From a virus, in IMG/VR virus record IMGVR_UViG_3300023257_001668, positions 1 to 31,651 of that record: a stretch of 31,651 nucleotides of DNA. One strand, 5' to 3'. Below, in pieces: positions 16,501-23,704 of this stretch (positions are counted from its first letter, which is position 1; the number at the start of each line of letters is the position of its first letter). Both the position numbers and the translations under genes were made by a program. Below the pieces are notes generated by a model. That model made no database searches and was not told the origin of the DNA. It worked only from the letters and a program-made list of their open reading frames with translations.

Positions 16501-19023
16501 AAACTGGCTTATATATTCAGTTATTAATATGCTATCGAAAACTATAGGGATATCTATTTCTATATCCCACATATTGACATATTCGGTTATTGTTATTTCT
16601 TCGTAGACTATTGGTAGGTCTATTTCGATATCGTGAAGATTAATATCCTCTGTTATAGAAATGGAATCAGACACATCAATACTTGCTTCTAATTCAAAAT
16701 TAGTATATTCCGTTAGATTTATGCTCTGACTTTCTGACGGTAATAAAACATCTAACAATGCTTCTATATCTTCAGATATTACTATAGATTCATAAACAAT
16801 GCCAAGCTCGATTATGGGGTCAAATAATTCTGCATCCTCTAAAACAGAAATATATTCTGACGGTTGGATTCCGATACCGATAGTAATTGAACGAATACAA
16901 ACAACATCTCTTTCCTCCCAAATAATAAAAGTGCTGCTCATTCCGTGGTCGGACTTAGCTAAATTTGTTCTGACTGCTTGGGTAGCTGTAGTTGTAGCTA
17001 AAATAATTCCAGAATGAGAATTATCGGCTAATAGCTCTAAATCATAATATATATTTGAGGTATCTCCTGAATCTCTAACCCAAGAAGTAATTGCGTAAGC
17101 TTCTCCAAAGAAACTTAATGCTGGGTGCCTACAATCTGTATTTGAATCTAAAACTATCTCGGCAGCTAAAACCCCATCGTAATCTCTATGGCATACAGTC
17201 CCATCACTCTTGAGATAACACATATGTACTTCATAATCTATTAAATCTGTTCCCGCATTGAAATTGTGCCCCCAAGTTCCAACCTTTATAGTGGCAACAG
17301 AGATAGGACCTACCCAAGCGTTTCCAGTATAATGGTCTAATTGTAAAGACGAACCTTCAGAAAAAAGAATTGTTGTATCATCATTATTTTTATTATCTAT
17401 CCTCGATACTTCTGTTTTACATAAAGCCTCGTTATTAGTATCCCCTATTACATCTTCTGTGCCCCAATTATCAATCCTATTTTTAAATGTTGATTCAATA
17501 GCTACCGCATATTGTTTTACTCCATTATGTTCCGTAGCGCTAACCCAATATTTTCCATCTGCTGCGTGTGTGATAGAAGGTGCATCATAAGTGTTGGAAA
17601 CATCTGTCAATATTGTTCTAACAGTATCCCAAGCAAAATCTATAGCCGGATATCCTGTCATCAATCTTCCATAAACCACGCCAGCAATAGCATAAATAAT
17701 AACTCCATGGTCATCACCAACTAATACAGAAAAATCATTAAATATACCCGCATCCGTTACTCTTGCAGAAACATTCTCAGTCCAAACACCATCGGGATTA
17801 GTAGTATATTCAAATTGTAAATACCTTCCTGTCCTATTATAAAAAGCTCTCCAATAATAAGTTCCATCATAAAAAGCAGCGTGTTGAGTCAAATAAGGCA
17901 AACATCCAGCAGTAGCTTTAATGGAAACATCTTCTGATATTGAGATTGATTCGGAGACTGGTCCCACTTCAACGGTAATATCGAACATAGAAACCGACTC
18001 AGCTATTCCGATAGAATCATAAACACTTGGAAGGAGAACATCTAACGAAATTTCATCATCTTCTACCAAACTTACCGAATCATACGAAGATACGTTTAAT
18101 TCAATAAGGTATTGACTTGTATCTTCACTCACGGACGCAGTATCATTCACCCCTATGTCTATGTCTATATATAGGGAAATAGCCTCTGTAACATCAACCT
18201 CATCATAATTAAAGCTATATAATAGGGGTAACAGCATAAAATCATATTCTGATAGAGATATCGCCTCGTATTCGGAAATATTGAGCTCTGACAGAAGGGT
18301 TTCCGAAGATTCGGCTATCGAGACAGAATCATTAACACCTATATTCGTAATAATCTCTAATAGGCTTATATTTTCAGCTATCGAGACAGAATCATATTCT
18401 GTAATATTCAAATCAGGAATCAAAACTTCTACATCTTCTGCTATCGAGACAGAATCATTAACAGATAAATTGAGAACGTCTAGAAGGGAAGATTCATCTT
18501 CGGCAATCGATATTTCTTCATTAACAGATAAGAATAAAACATCAAGAAGTATATTCGCATTTTCTGCTATCGATATATCTTCTTTTACTATTCCTAATTC
18601 TACTATTATGTCAAAGACTGAAGAAGATTCTGTAATAGTTATTAAATCAAATTTTTCAATATTAAGTGCAGGTTCCAAATCAAGGAGCTCGGCATCTTCT
18701 GTAATAGAGATTGAATCAAAAACATTCAAGTTGTATTCAAGAAGTAAATTTATATCTTCTGATAAAGAAGCTTCATCATAAACCACAGGAACATCAATAA
18801 TGATATCGTGTAAAACTATATCTTCTGTGATAGAAATCGCATCATATATATTTATATCCAAATCTCCTACTTCTGAAGACTCATTGGCTACAAATGGTTG
18901 AGCTTGATAGGCTACATCCATTTCAGCCAATGTTACTGAGACCTTAGACGCCACATAAACAAATGGTTGGGCTTTAAAAGCCATATCCATTGTCTTTAAT
19001 TCTGTAGGTGTAGGAAATGCCAT
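13549..19023 (-). CDS. Giant acidic repeat fibre with central beta-propeller-like domain
   Basis: A 1824-aa protein, the largest in the window. Residues 1-53 contain two copies of MD-x-A-[FY]-x-AQPFV. Residues 54-371 hold about 15 repeats of 20-23 aa. Residues 372-719 form a Trp/Tyr-rich globular domain with propeller-like blade lines (for example PSITHAADGKYWVSATE, YAITSWVRDSGDTSNIYY). Residues 722-1785 hold about 51 more repeats. Residues 1786-1824 form a basic tail with FTATPRKRIFTA, like anchor ends of other phage fibres. Repeat consensus is about [DE]-x-I-x-I-x-E-x(6)-DI-x-I-x-x-P-x-VY. Lys and Arg are almost absent from the repeats, making the protein extremely acidic. No signal peptide or transmembrane segment. 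AAGGA precedes ATG, five bases after the previous stop. Most likely a long virion fibre or adhesin; the repeat family is not one I recognise. Confidence 0.75.
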   Translation of the reverse strand: MAFPTPTELKTMDMAFKAQPFVYVASKVSVTLAEMDVAYQAQPFVANESSEVGDLDINIYDAISITEDIVLHDIIIDVPVVYDEASLSEDINLLLEYNLNVFDSISITEDAELLDLEPALNIEKFDLITITESSSVFDIIVELGIVKEDISIAENANILLDVLFLSVNEEISIAEDESSLLDVLNLSVNDSVSIAEDVEVLIPDLNITEYDSVSIAENISLLEIITNIGVNDSVSIAESSETLLSELNISEYEAISLSEYDFMLLPLLYSFNYDEVDVTEAISLYIDIDIGVNDTASVSEDTSQYLIELNVSSYDSVSLVEDDEISLDVLLPSVYDSIGIAESVSMFDITVEVGPVSESISISEDVSIKATAGCLPYLTQHAAFYDGTYYWRAFYNRTGRYLQFEYTTNPDGVWTENVSARVTDAGIFNDFSVLVGDDHGVIIYAIAGVVYGRLMTGYPAIDFAWDTVRTILTDVSNTYDAPSITHAADGKYWVSATEHNGVKQYAVAIESTFKNRIDNWGTEDVIGDTNNEALCKTEVSRIDNKNNDDTTILFSEGSSLQLDHYTGNAWVGPISVATIKVGTWGHNFNAGTDLIDYEVHMCYLKSDGTVCHRDYDGVLAAEIVLDSNTDCRHPALSFFGEAYAITSWVRDSGDTSNIYYDLELLADNSHSGIILATTTATQAVRTNLAKSDHGMSSTFIIWEERDVVCIRSITIGIGIQPSEYISVLEDAELFDPIIELGIVYESIVISEDIEALLDVLLPSESQSINLTEYTNFELEASIDVSDSISITEDINLHDIEIDLPIVYEEITITEYVNMWDIEIDIPIVFDSILITEYISQFELDANINIFELISLVEYANMWDIEIDLPIVYELVSLVENINIWDIEIDIPLSFESISITESTDFEILFGIDVSDVISITEDIVLHDIIIDVPVVYDDIYVSEDIAFDYIFEGLSIYDEITISEYLSSFEISIEVDVNDSISIVEDIDLLLTELYLEVYDLIIITESASAFDPIVEVGIVYDSISIVEDIDQYLTELYAEIYDSISITEWNQQYPPALPLSEYEEIGTLEDIDMLLDVLYLETYEEISISEFVDFTIFSNISVNDDITITEYTDFGLDSNIEAIESISLSEDVNLHDIEINIPLVFDDITIAENISQFGLDSNVDVFESVSLTENINLHDIEIDLPMVYEAITITENINILDIEIDIPISSESILISELVSLELFVGMNVYEEIFITEFTSLLDISIELGPVYEAINIIEDFISEYIFSGLNIYDEMAIVDEDDVDLVVEIDVLDFIGVAEYVDLWDIEINLPISYENIAIFEDASFNILTYINISDAISIAEYTNLLDIEINLPVIYDEITITENIETDYIFEALNVYEEMSISESIKFDYIFNLSIYDGITVLENIDFEILIYIEVNENILIAEYTDLLDIEIDLPVAFDNISILENVNADINIELNVIESVNITEFASIYDPIVELGIVYEEIILAESVNFYYELDAIVNDNISITEYINMWDIIIDLPIVYDNISIVEAVEKFEIETNFNVFDSVFLTENINIWDIEIDVPLVYDGIIISEYISQFELDANIDAFDSISLAENINIWDIEIDIPLVFEGITITENINGNVDVDISIADNISISEYVLLLDISVELEAIENISLIENASIYFGLDIEVLDNISTGEDVGLYSTYLNVNIYDLISIIEAATVWDIIVELSAVEDIAINEYASIVTKADVEIFDNVSISESIEAYIQIEVNSSDSISITEDAELYDPIIELGIVYDIIVVEEDIFESVVYWDLFPLLFTATPRKRIFTADKTDTEIEYQGARI
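13669..16860 (-). repeat. Repeat block 2 of the giant protein, about 51 units
   Basis: Tandem units of 60-69 bases (20-23 codons). Two length classes alternate in places: 22-23-residue units containing DIEIDLPIVY and 20-21-residue units containing QFELDANI. Five successive units at about 16340-16670 have no Lys or Arg at all. Several pieces of 20 or more bases recur, for example one around 14218, 14345 and 16367. Confidence 0.9.
16211..16276 (-). repeat. Copy A of a 66-base exact direct repeat
   Basis: Identical over 66 bases to 18773-18838, both inside the giant gene and in the same orientation and reading frame. Encodes ISITEDIVLHDIIIDVPVVYD in both places. Identity at every third base too, while neighbouring units have drifted, points to recent duplication or gene conversion. 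Confidence 0.93.
17911..18864 (-). repeat. Repeat block 1 of the giant protein, about 15 units
   Basis: N-terminal array before the central domain. Units open with the same [DE]-x-[IV]-S-[IL]-[AST]-E core but are more divergent in the second half (for example LLDVLFLSVN, LIPDLNITEY), so this block probably has an older or separate history from block 2. Confidence 0.9.
18773..18838 (-). repeat. Copy B of a 66-base exact direct repeat
   Basis: Partner of 16211-16276. The offset is 2562 bases, which is 854 codons exactly, so recombination between the copies would keep the frame and remove the rest of block 1, the central domain and the first units of block 2. Confidence 0.93.
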
Positions 19024-19027
19024 TTAA

Positions 19028-19273
19028 CTATTCCTTTTTATATAGTAGTTCTTTTAATCCAAGATTCTCTTTTTCTAATCTATTTATTTTATCAATATCA
19101 CTTTCTTCTATTACTTCATTATTTTTATTTTTTATAAATTTATCCACCTGTACAAAAACTTCTTCGTCAGTAGGCTCAGATTGAAACTTAAAAAATTGAG
19201 CTTCTTCCTTGGTTATAGAAACTCTTACTCTCCACTTTCCTGCCATATCTTTATATTTTTCTACTATTTCCAT
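19028..19273 (-). CDS. Small protein with C-terminal coiled coil
   Basis: An 81-aa protein with AGGAG seven bases before its ATG, between the tailspike-like gene (stop nine bases upstream) and the giant gene. The N-terminal half (KWRVRVSITKEEAQFFKFQS) looks like a small beta/alpha fold. Residues about 60-81 (DKINRLEKENLGLKELLYKK) are a leucine-zipper-like coiled coil that could trimerise. I do not recognise the family. A role in assembling or joining one of the flanking fibre proteins is plausible from its place. Confidence 0.6.
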   Translation of the reverse strand: MEIVEKYKDMAGKWRVRVSITKEEAQFFKFQSEPTDEEVFVQVDKFIKNKNNEVIEESDIDKINRLEKENLGLKELLYKKE

Positions 19274-19281
19274 AATATCTC

Positions 19282-21741
19282 CTATGCTTGAGTGATTGTC
19301 ATATCATCTACATATACACTTTCAGTTGTTCCACCATATGCCCATGCCTCTATTTCTACTACACCTGCTTCTGTAGGAGTAAATGTTATTTCTAACTCTT
19401 CATAATCAGTATCATCAGCTTTTGTATCAGTTACATCAGTCGCAACTCCTGCTATTTGCCCACCTTTACAAACCAATTTTGCTACTATAGTTGTTGCATG
19501 GGATTTTTTAACCCAAGCATTTATCGTAACTAAAGAGTCTGCTGCACATGCTACTTTTGCTATACTTAAATCTAATGGATAATTTGAATCTCTTAAAACA
19601 TTAGTAGGCGATAACTTCCAACATATACCAGAAGCTGTATGACGATTAGTTATATCACTCGTAATAACTCCATTATCCGTATAAATATAGTGATTATCAG
19701 GTGTTCCATCATGATTTGTAGAATATAGTTTTGAATTAGCATAATCCTTGGCAGAGGAAAATTCAGTCCCAGCTATTGAACAGTTATTCAAATAAGATAT
19801 TAAAGTATCATTCCAAACTCCAGCAATATCCATACTACTTATTGTGGCTGAATTTATTTTCCAATTATTAACATTATTAAGTTTAATACCGTAATTTGAA
19901 TGTTTACATTTAGCTATTTCATTAATAATAGCATTTCTTCCATTTGTACTATAAATATTACTATTTGAGTTATTACAAGTCTCATGAATTTTAGTTATTT
20001 TAACATTATAACCACTCATCTCTATTCCTGCACTCTGATTATTGTTTGCTTTATATATATTTTCTATAGAATAACTCGTACCAGAAAATTTTATTCCGCT
20101 TGAACCACAATTATTTGAAAACCATACATTAGTTATTATTGCACTACTTGAAAATAGATACAAAACATTATATATACAATTTGAACCAGAAATATTTGTA
20201 TAAGTTATATGTGTTGAACCATTATCAAGTACCCCCCACGAACACCTGATAATATTAATATAATTTATTGTTATATAACTTTGGGAAAAAATTAAACCCT
20301 GAAAACTTCCATCTCGTCCATCAAAAAAGGTTGTTCCATCCTGTATTGTTGTACTGATATTATACCCAGCTTGAAACTCTATATTATTTCCTGATATCCC
20401 AGCATCTTGGATTATTTGCTGAGCAGTTAATTTTATAGTTTCTCTTTTGTATGTAGTAACTGTTTCTGTTGTTCCTGAATAACCACACCCTCTTGTCGTT
20501 ATACCTTCATTTGGTTTTGTATCTGGTGCATTATCTAATTTTATTATTGTTCCATCCTCACTAATACTTTGAATTCCATACCATCCCTCCGAATCACATT
20601 GTGCAGCAGAACTTTTAGAAATTAAACTTTGTAAATTTAATCCAGATGTAGTGCAAGCAAGAATATTATCAAAAAGCATGTATGAAATATTAGCAGGGGC
20701 AGCACTATCAGTATAAAAAGCTATTGATTTAATAGAAGCACCTAAATTTCCTCCGCCTTCTTTTATAATACATTGCGGACCAAATCCTTTTATTCCTGCG
20801 GGAATAAGAAATGTATCTACTGGAGTTGCTCCTGCGATATCGGAGCATAAACATATCTTTACCTCACTTACTAAAGTTGTTGTATAACTTTTCATCCAAA
20901 ATGATATTTTTTGATAGCTTGAAAAATCCGTATCTGATATTTCAAAATAAGCATATAAAGTATCGTTAGCAGGAGAATTTTTAACTATTTTTACAGAAGC
21001 ATCTCCTTCTTTATAATAAGAAGTATCTAAAGTAACTGTTGAAGTATTAGCTAATGTCCATAATTCTTCACATCGAGTAATTGTTTTAGTTTGTGCTGTA
21101 GCAAGTTTAACTGCATGCCAATCTATTTTAGTAACATCTCCAGTAGCACCACCGACACCTACCCCTATAGAACCCTCTAATTCAAAAGTATCATCTGCTT
21201 TATTAGCTACTGTCCAAGTCCCATTTGCTGTTAAATTAGTAGTGTGATTTTGTATGTAAACTATATCTCCATTAACATATCCATGTCCAGTAAGTGTTAC
21301 TACTATAGGAGTAGCATTAGTAGAACTTTCTATATCTTGAGAAGTAGGTAATGTATCTGGAGCATCTGTCCAAGTTCCATTACAACCTAATGAAGTAGGG
21401 TCGGGTGATTTAGCTATTCTTATTACATCACCCGGCACTATTCTTGCAGCAGTTGGCCCCGCTGTTATAGTTTTCCAAGCGTTAGCCCAATCTGAGCCAT
21501 CATTCACATCATCTCCATTTTCATAATCTAAATAATAAATAGTATTACCTGTAGACCAATGTAAGATTCTATTTACAAATCCAGAATATGACCTATGCCC
21601 TCCCATTAAATTTTCTATACCTAAAATAAATTTTCGGATAAAATTTATATGCCCTATTTCGTAACCAAAAAATTTATCCCGAAAAGTTTCACATATCTTT
21701 TTAATAATCAACTCATAAGATTTTAATTTTTTTGATAACAT
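19282..21741 (-). CDS. Tailspike-like protein: beta-helix with binding modules
   Basis: An 819-aa protein with a strong AAGGAGG site before ATG 21741. Residues 1-65 are basic and helical and could be a virion-attachment part. IYYLDYENGDDVNDGSDWAN (68-87) is the typical opening of a right-handed parallel beta-helix (pectate-lyase-like) tailspike. Interrupting it is a small domain with TLTGHGYVNGDIVYIQN and ANGTWTVANKADDTFELEG, like the E1-FCCH-type insert found in phage proteins. A jelly-roll-like module follows (around SFWMKSYTTT). Residues about 450-680 are rich in Asn and Ile with short repeated strands, fitting beta-helix rungs. The last 110 residues resemble a carbohydrate-binding module ending in VYVDDMTITQA. 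Depolymerase activity is possible, but no catalytic pair can be assigned by eye. Confidence 0.78.
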   Translation of the reverse strand: MLSKKLKSYELIIKKICETFRDKFFGYEIGHINFIRKFILGIENLMGGHRSYSGFVNRILHWSTGNTIYYLDYENGDDVNDGSDWANAWKTITAGPTAARIVPGDVIRIAKSPDPTSLGCNGTWTDAPDTLPTSQDIESSTNATPIVVTLTGHGYVNGDIVYIQNHTTNLTANGTWTVANKADDTFELEGSIGVGVGGATGDVTKIDWHAVKLATAQTKTITRCEELWTLANTSTVTLDTSYYKEGDASVKIVKNSPANDTLYAYFEISDTDFSSYQKISFWMKSYTTTLVSEVKICLCSDIAGATPVDTFLIPAGIKGFGPQCIIKEGGGNLGASIKSIAFYTDSAAPANISYMLFDNILACTTSGLNLQSLISKSSAAQCDSEGWYGIQSISEDGTIIKLDNAPDTKPNEGITTRGCGYSGTTETVTTYKRETIKLTAQQIIQDAGISGNNIEFQAGYNISTTIQDGTTFFDGRDGSFQGLIFSQSYITINYINIIRCSWGVLDNGSTHITYTNISGSNCIYNVLYLFSSSAIITNVWFSNNCGSSGIKFSGTSYSIENIYKANNNQSAGIEMSGYNVKITKIHETCNNSNSNIYSTNGRNAIINEIAKCKHSNYGIKLNNVNNWKINSATISSMDIAGVWNDTLISYLNNCSIAGTEFSSAKDYANSKLYSTNHDGTPDNHYIYTDNGVITSDITNRHTASGICWKLSPTNVLRDSNYPLDLSIAKVACAADSLVTINAWVKKSHATTIVAKLVCKGGQIAGVATDVTDTKADDTDYEELEITFTPTEAGVVEIEAWAYGGTTESVYVDDMTITQA

Positions 21742-21773
21742 TCCATCCTCCTTCTAAGGATTGTTTTATAAAT

Positions 21774-21805
21774 AAAAACCCTATGGATATAATTATCCAT
21801 AGGGT
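21774..21805 (-). terminator. Intrinsic terminator before the tailspike gene
   Basis: A perfect 12-bp stem (accctatggata and its complement, 21778-21789 and 21794-21805) with a four-base loop, followed on the minus strand by TTTT-A-TTT. It lies 33 bases before the tailspike start, so tailspike expression from any upstream promoter must pass it. Confidence 0.85.
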
Positions 21806-21849
21806 CTATAAAATTTTTCTTTATTAAGATAAACGGATAATCTTTGCAT
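21793..21849 (-). CDS. Possible 18-aa leader peptide ending inside the terminator
   Basis: ATG 21849 has AGGAGAAAG directly upstream with good spacing and opens 18 codons (MQRLSVYLNKEKFYRPYG). The TAA stop falls at the loop edge of the terminator stem, so a ribosome finishing this peptide would cover the 5' arm of that stem. The peptide has no known relative that I can name. It could be a chance ORF, but the strong start signal and stop placement together are notable. Confidence 0.35.
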   Translation of the reverse strand: MQRLSVYLNKEKFYRPYG

Positions 21850-21882
21850 TCTTTCTCCTAATGCTAAAGATAACCGCTTAAT
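21823..21882 (-). promoter_or_regulatory. Long imperfect hairpin with a ribosome binding site in its loop
   Basis: About 20 base pairs with small bulges join attaag...cggataatctttgcatt (21823-21850) to its near complement at 21860-21882. The nine-base loop (21851-21859) reads AGGAGAAAG on the minus strand, the ribosome binding site of the 18-codon ORF. The structure lies between the 68-aa gene and the terminator, and may control translation of the leader peptide. The rest of the gap (21883-21951) holds only one more small stem, aatcac/gtgatt, near 21895-21920. Confidence 0.5.
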
Positions 21883-21951
21883 CTTCAAACAGGACTTCCC
21901 CGAATCACCCTATAAGTGATTTGGTCGCCTCGCTATCATCAAATCAAACGA

Positions 21952-22158
21952 CTATTTGTTTGCTCTAATAACTATAACGACAGGAAGCTGAGTCTCTTTA
22001 CTCAACTGCCACCCTGCTGATACAATCCTACCACAATTTTCGACCTTTGTCAAATGAAGGGTCCCGGCTAGCCCACCAATTCCCTTGACAACCTTTTCTC
22101 CAAAAGAATCTTTTGATTTAATCTCTTCGTTTACATTTATGCCTAAATCTTCTCCCAT
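21952..22158 (-). CDS. 68-aa protein of unknown function
   Basis: AGGAG lies about eight bases before ATG 22158. The sequence starts acidic (MGEDLGINVNEEIKSKDSFG), then has a Gly-rich piece VKGIGGLAGTLH, a single Cys in VENCGRIVSAGW, and a C-terminal strand LPVVIVIRANK. No signal peptide and no clear motif. It stands between the glycosyltransferase and the leader/tailspike region, separated by 57 bases from the former. I do not recognise the family and assign no function. Confidence 0.55.
   Translation of the reverse strand: MGEDLGINVNEEIKSKDSFGEKVVKGIGGLAGTLHLTKVENCGRIVSAGWQLSKETQLPVVIVIRANK
22025..22053 (-). promoter_or_regulatory. Possible sigma-70-type promoter inside the 68-aa gene
   Basis: On the minus strand TTGACA (22053-22048), a 17-base spacer and TAGGAT (22030-22025). 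It would start RNA near 22018 and feed the leader hairpin, terminator and tailspike gene. The -35 is perfect and the -10 matches four of six. Being inside coding sequence, it may be chance. Confidence 0.35.
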
Positions 22159-22213
22159 AAGTCTATCTCCTAGATTTTAAGGTAATAAAACTGAGAATCA
22201 AAACTACTCTGCT

Positions 22214-23029
22214 TTATGGATATTTCTTTCCATTCTCATCGATATGTTTACAAAACATTGACGTATCGATTAAAAATGGATATTTCTTTTTCTGAAACTT
22301 TTTATATTTTTCTACTCCACATTTCTCGAAAACTTTTTCATTTTTCATTCTGTCACACCAGAATAAATCTTCTGTTCCTGTTCTTCGTTCATAAGTCATC
22401 TTCTCAGGGTCGAATTTAGCTTCTCTCGGAGTTTCAAAGACTCTTCTGACAACAACTGGCCCATAAAGCGTATTACAAGTATAAACCTCTGATGCATCAT
22501 ATAAAACTCTTAACATCGAAGCATGAATAAGAGTGCATCCCATTGGAATGCCATCCGCCCAAACCTTTTCACCGGGCTTCCAATCCGTAAAGCAACCGTT
22601 TCCCCTACCTCTAAACACTAAAGGCTCGGGATGACTACCTTTACAATAATATAATCCAGAAACTACAGGAATATCTCCTTTAGTCATATATTCATTTATC
22701 TTTAAATAAGTATCAGGTGGTAATATAACATCATGGTCTATAAAAAATAACCACTCAAAGCCTTGACTTAAACAATATTCTACACAAATATTTCGTGCAT
22801 CCGCTACCGCCCAACCCATAGGGCTAAACTGGTCATAAAATTGAAACATATCTCCGTTGCTCCAATTACAAGGAATGACTTGTCCAAATCTAGCCATCAT
22901 CCATTCTACCCTAACTAAACCTGTAGTCGGAACGGCAATACAAATTCTTTTCTTCCATCCCGCCCATAAATCTCTTTTAGGGCCAAACATTTTTGGTTGC
23001 ATTAAATTAGTTATAGACTTCTTTCCCAT
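22214..23029 (-). CDS. GT-A-fold glycosyltransferase-like protein
   Basis: A 271-aa protein. I choose ATG 23029 (MGKKSITN), one base after the upstream stop with AGGGGAGGG nine bases before it; a longer frame would add 23 residues inside the preceding gene. The N-terminal strand KRICIAVPTTGLVRVEWM (27-44), ADARNICVEYCL, and FFIDHDVILPP with a DHD (98-100) in the place of the metal-binding DxD, then VVSGLYYCKG, are those of family-2-like sugar transferases. The C-terminal part has TGTEDLFWCDRM, like the ED motif near the catalytic base. Donor and acceptor unknown. Coupled to the methyltransferase upstream, so the two may act on one glycan. Confidence 0.75.
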   Translation of the reverse strand: MGKKSITNLMQPKMFGPKRDLWAGWKKRICIAVPTTGLVRVEWMMARFGQVIPCNWSNGDMFQFYDQFSPMGWAVADARNICVEYCLSQGFEWLFFIDHDVILPPDTYLKINEYMTKGDIPVVSGLYYCKGSHPEPLVFRGRGNGCFTDWKPGEKVWADGIPMGCTLIHASMLRVLYDASEVYTCNTLYGPVVVRRVFETPREAKFDPEKMTYERRTGTEDLFWCDRMKNEKVFEKCGVEKYKKFQKKKYPFLIDTSMFCKHIDENGKKYP

Positions 23030-23030
23030 A

Positions 23031-23591
23031 TTATTTGCCCTCCCCTTCTCTTCTCTTAGATAATATGATTTCCATATTACCCATTTGATAATATACATTT
23101 CGTTCTAATTTCCAAGGCTTAGGCCTATAAACTTCATAAAGAGCTTGGGTAGGGTCAAAATAAGTAAAAGTATTTTCATTCATAAAATTACAATGACTAG
23201 GGTCTTGAAGCATTCCATCACTACGGCCATAGGGACCTGATATCAACAGTTGTCCTTCTGGCTTCATTATTCTCCAAAGTTCATCCATTACAGCAAGCAT
23301 CCTTTTAGGACAAATATGCTCCATAAGATGACTCATTAAAATAGTTCTGCAAGAATCTTTCGGAATAGGATAAGGAGTATCTTCTACATTATGAAGAATG
23401 TCTACACCCTTAACGTTCCTTATATCCATTCCAAGATATTTAGGCTGTTTAGAAAAACCGCATCCAATATCTAATTGGATTCCGCCGTGTTGTTTTGATT
23501 TTTGTTTAAATAAAACTTTTACTTCTGATAAGGATTTACAAATGGTAGGAATTTTCTTTTCTTTCTTTCGAACTTTTTTTCGCACTTTCAT
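23031..23591 (-). CDS. SAM-dependent methyltransferase
   Basis: A 186-aa class I methyltransferase. I choose ATG 23591 because GGGAGGT lies six bases upstream; an ATG 15 bases earlier has none. The start is strikingly basic (MKVRKKVRKKEKK), perhaps for binding nucleic acid or acidic virion protein. Motif I is LDIGCGFSK (40-48), the acidic residue after strand 2 is in YLGMDIRN, followed by SHLMEHI and a KPEGQLLISGPYG line typical of Methyltransf_11-like enzymes. The substrate is unknown, with a sugar probable from the neighbours. Confidence 0.85.
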   Translation of the reverse strand: MKVRKKVRKKEKKIPTICKSLSEVKVLFKQKSKQHGGIQLDIGCGFSKQPKYLGMDIRNVKGVDILHNVEDTPYPIPKDSCRTILMSHLMEHICPKRMLAVMDELWRIMKPEGQLLISGPYGRSDGMLQDPSHCNFMNENTFTYFDPTQALYEVYRPKPWKLERNVYYQMGNMEIILSKRREGEGK

Positions 23592-23650
23592 TAAGACCTC
23601 CCTCAATCATTAAATATTTTACATCATTACATTCGAGATGATGCCCGAAA

Positions 23651-23675
23651 AGAGGCTATGTGAGTAGCCTCTCAC
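23651..23675 (-). other. Two overlapping alternative hairpins in a 113-base gap
   Basis: An 8-bp stem agaggcta (23651-23658) / tagcctct (23665-23672), followed on the minus strand by TTT only, could be a weak terminator. A second 5-bp stem gtgag (23660-23664) / ctcac (23671-23675) shares bases with it, so only one can form. The gap between the 153-aa gene and the methyltransferase (23592-23704) holds nothing else that I recognise. Confidence 0.4.
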
Positions 23676-23704
23676 GGAATTAATTTTCTATAAAAACCTT
23701 AATC

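Noticed and set aside
18281-18781. Plus-strand open frame of 166 codons opposite the giant gene
   Set aside because: It is a mirror of the repeat array on the other strand, with low-complexity Ser/Glu content and no ribosome binding site that I can see; the same holds for the other plus-strand frames.
13549-19023. CRISPR array or non-coding satellite in the repeat region
   Set aside because: The repeats keep a single open frame over 1824 codons, unit lengths are multiples of three, and variation follows protein patterns. No constant repeat with unique spacers is seen.
21883-21951. tRNA or known riboswitch between the 68-aa gene and the tailspike leader
   Set aside because: The short stem aatcac/gtgatt lacks the T-arm and acceptor of a tRNA, and no conserved riboswitch core is recognisable.
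22214-23098. Longer glycosyltransferase start at 23098
   Set aside because: It would lie inside the methyltransferase gene and add 23 odd residues; ATG 23029 has a strong AGGGGAGGG site and normal family start.
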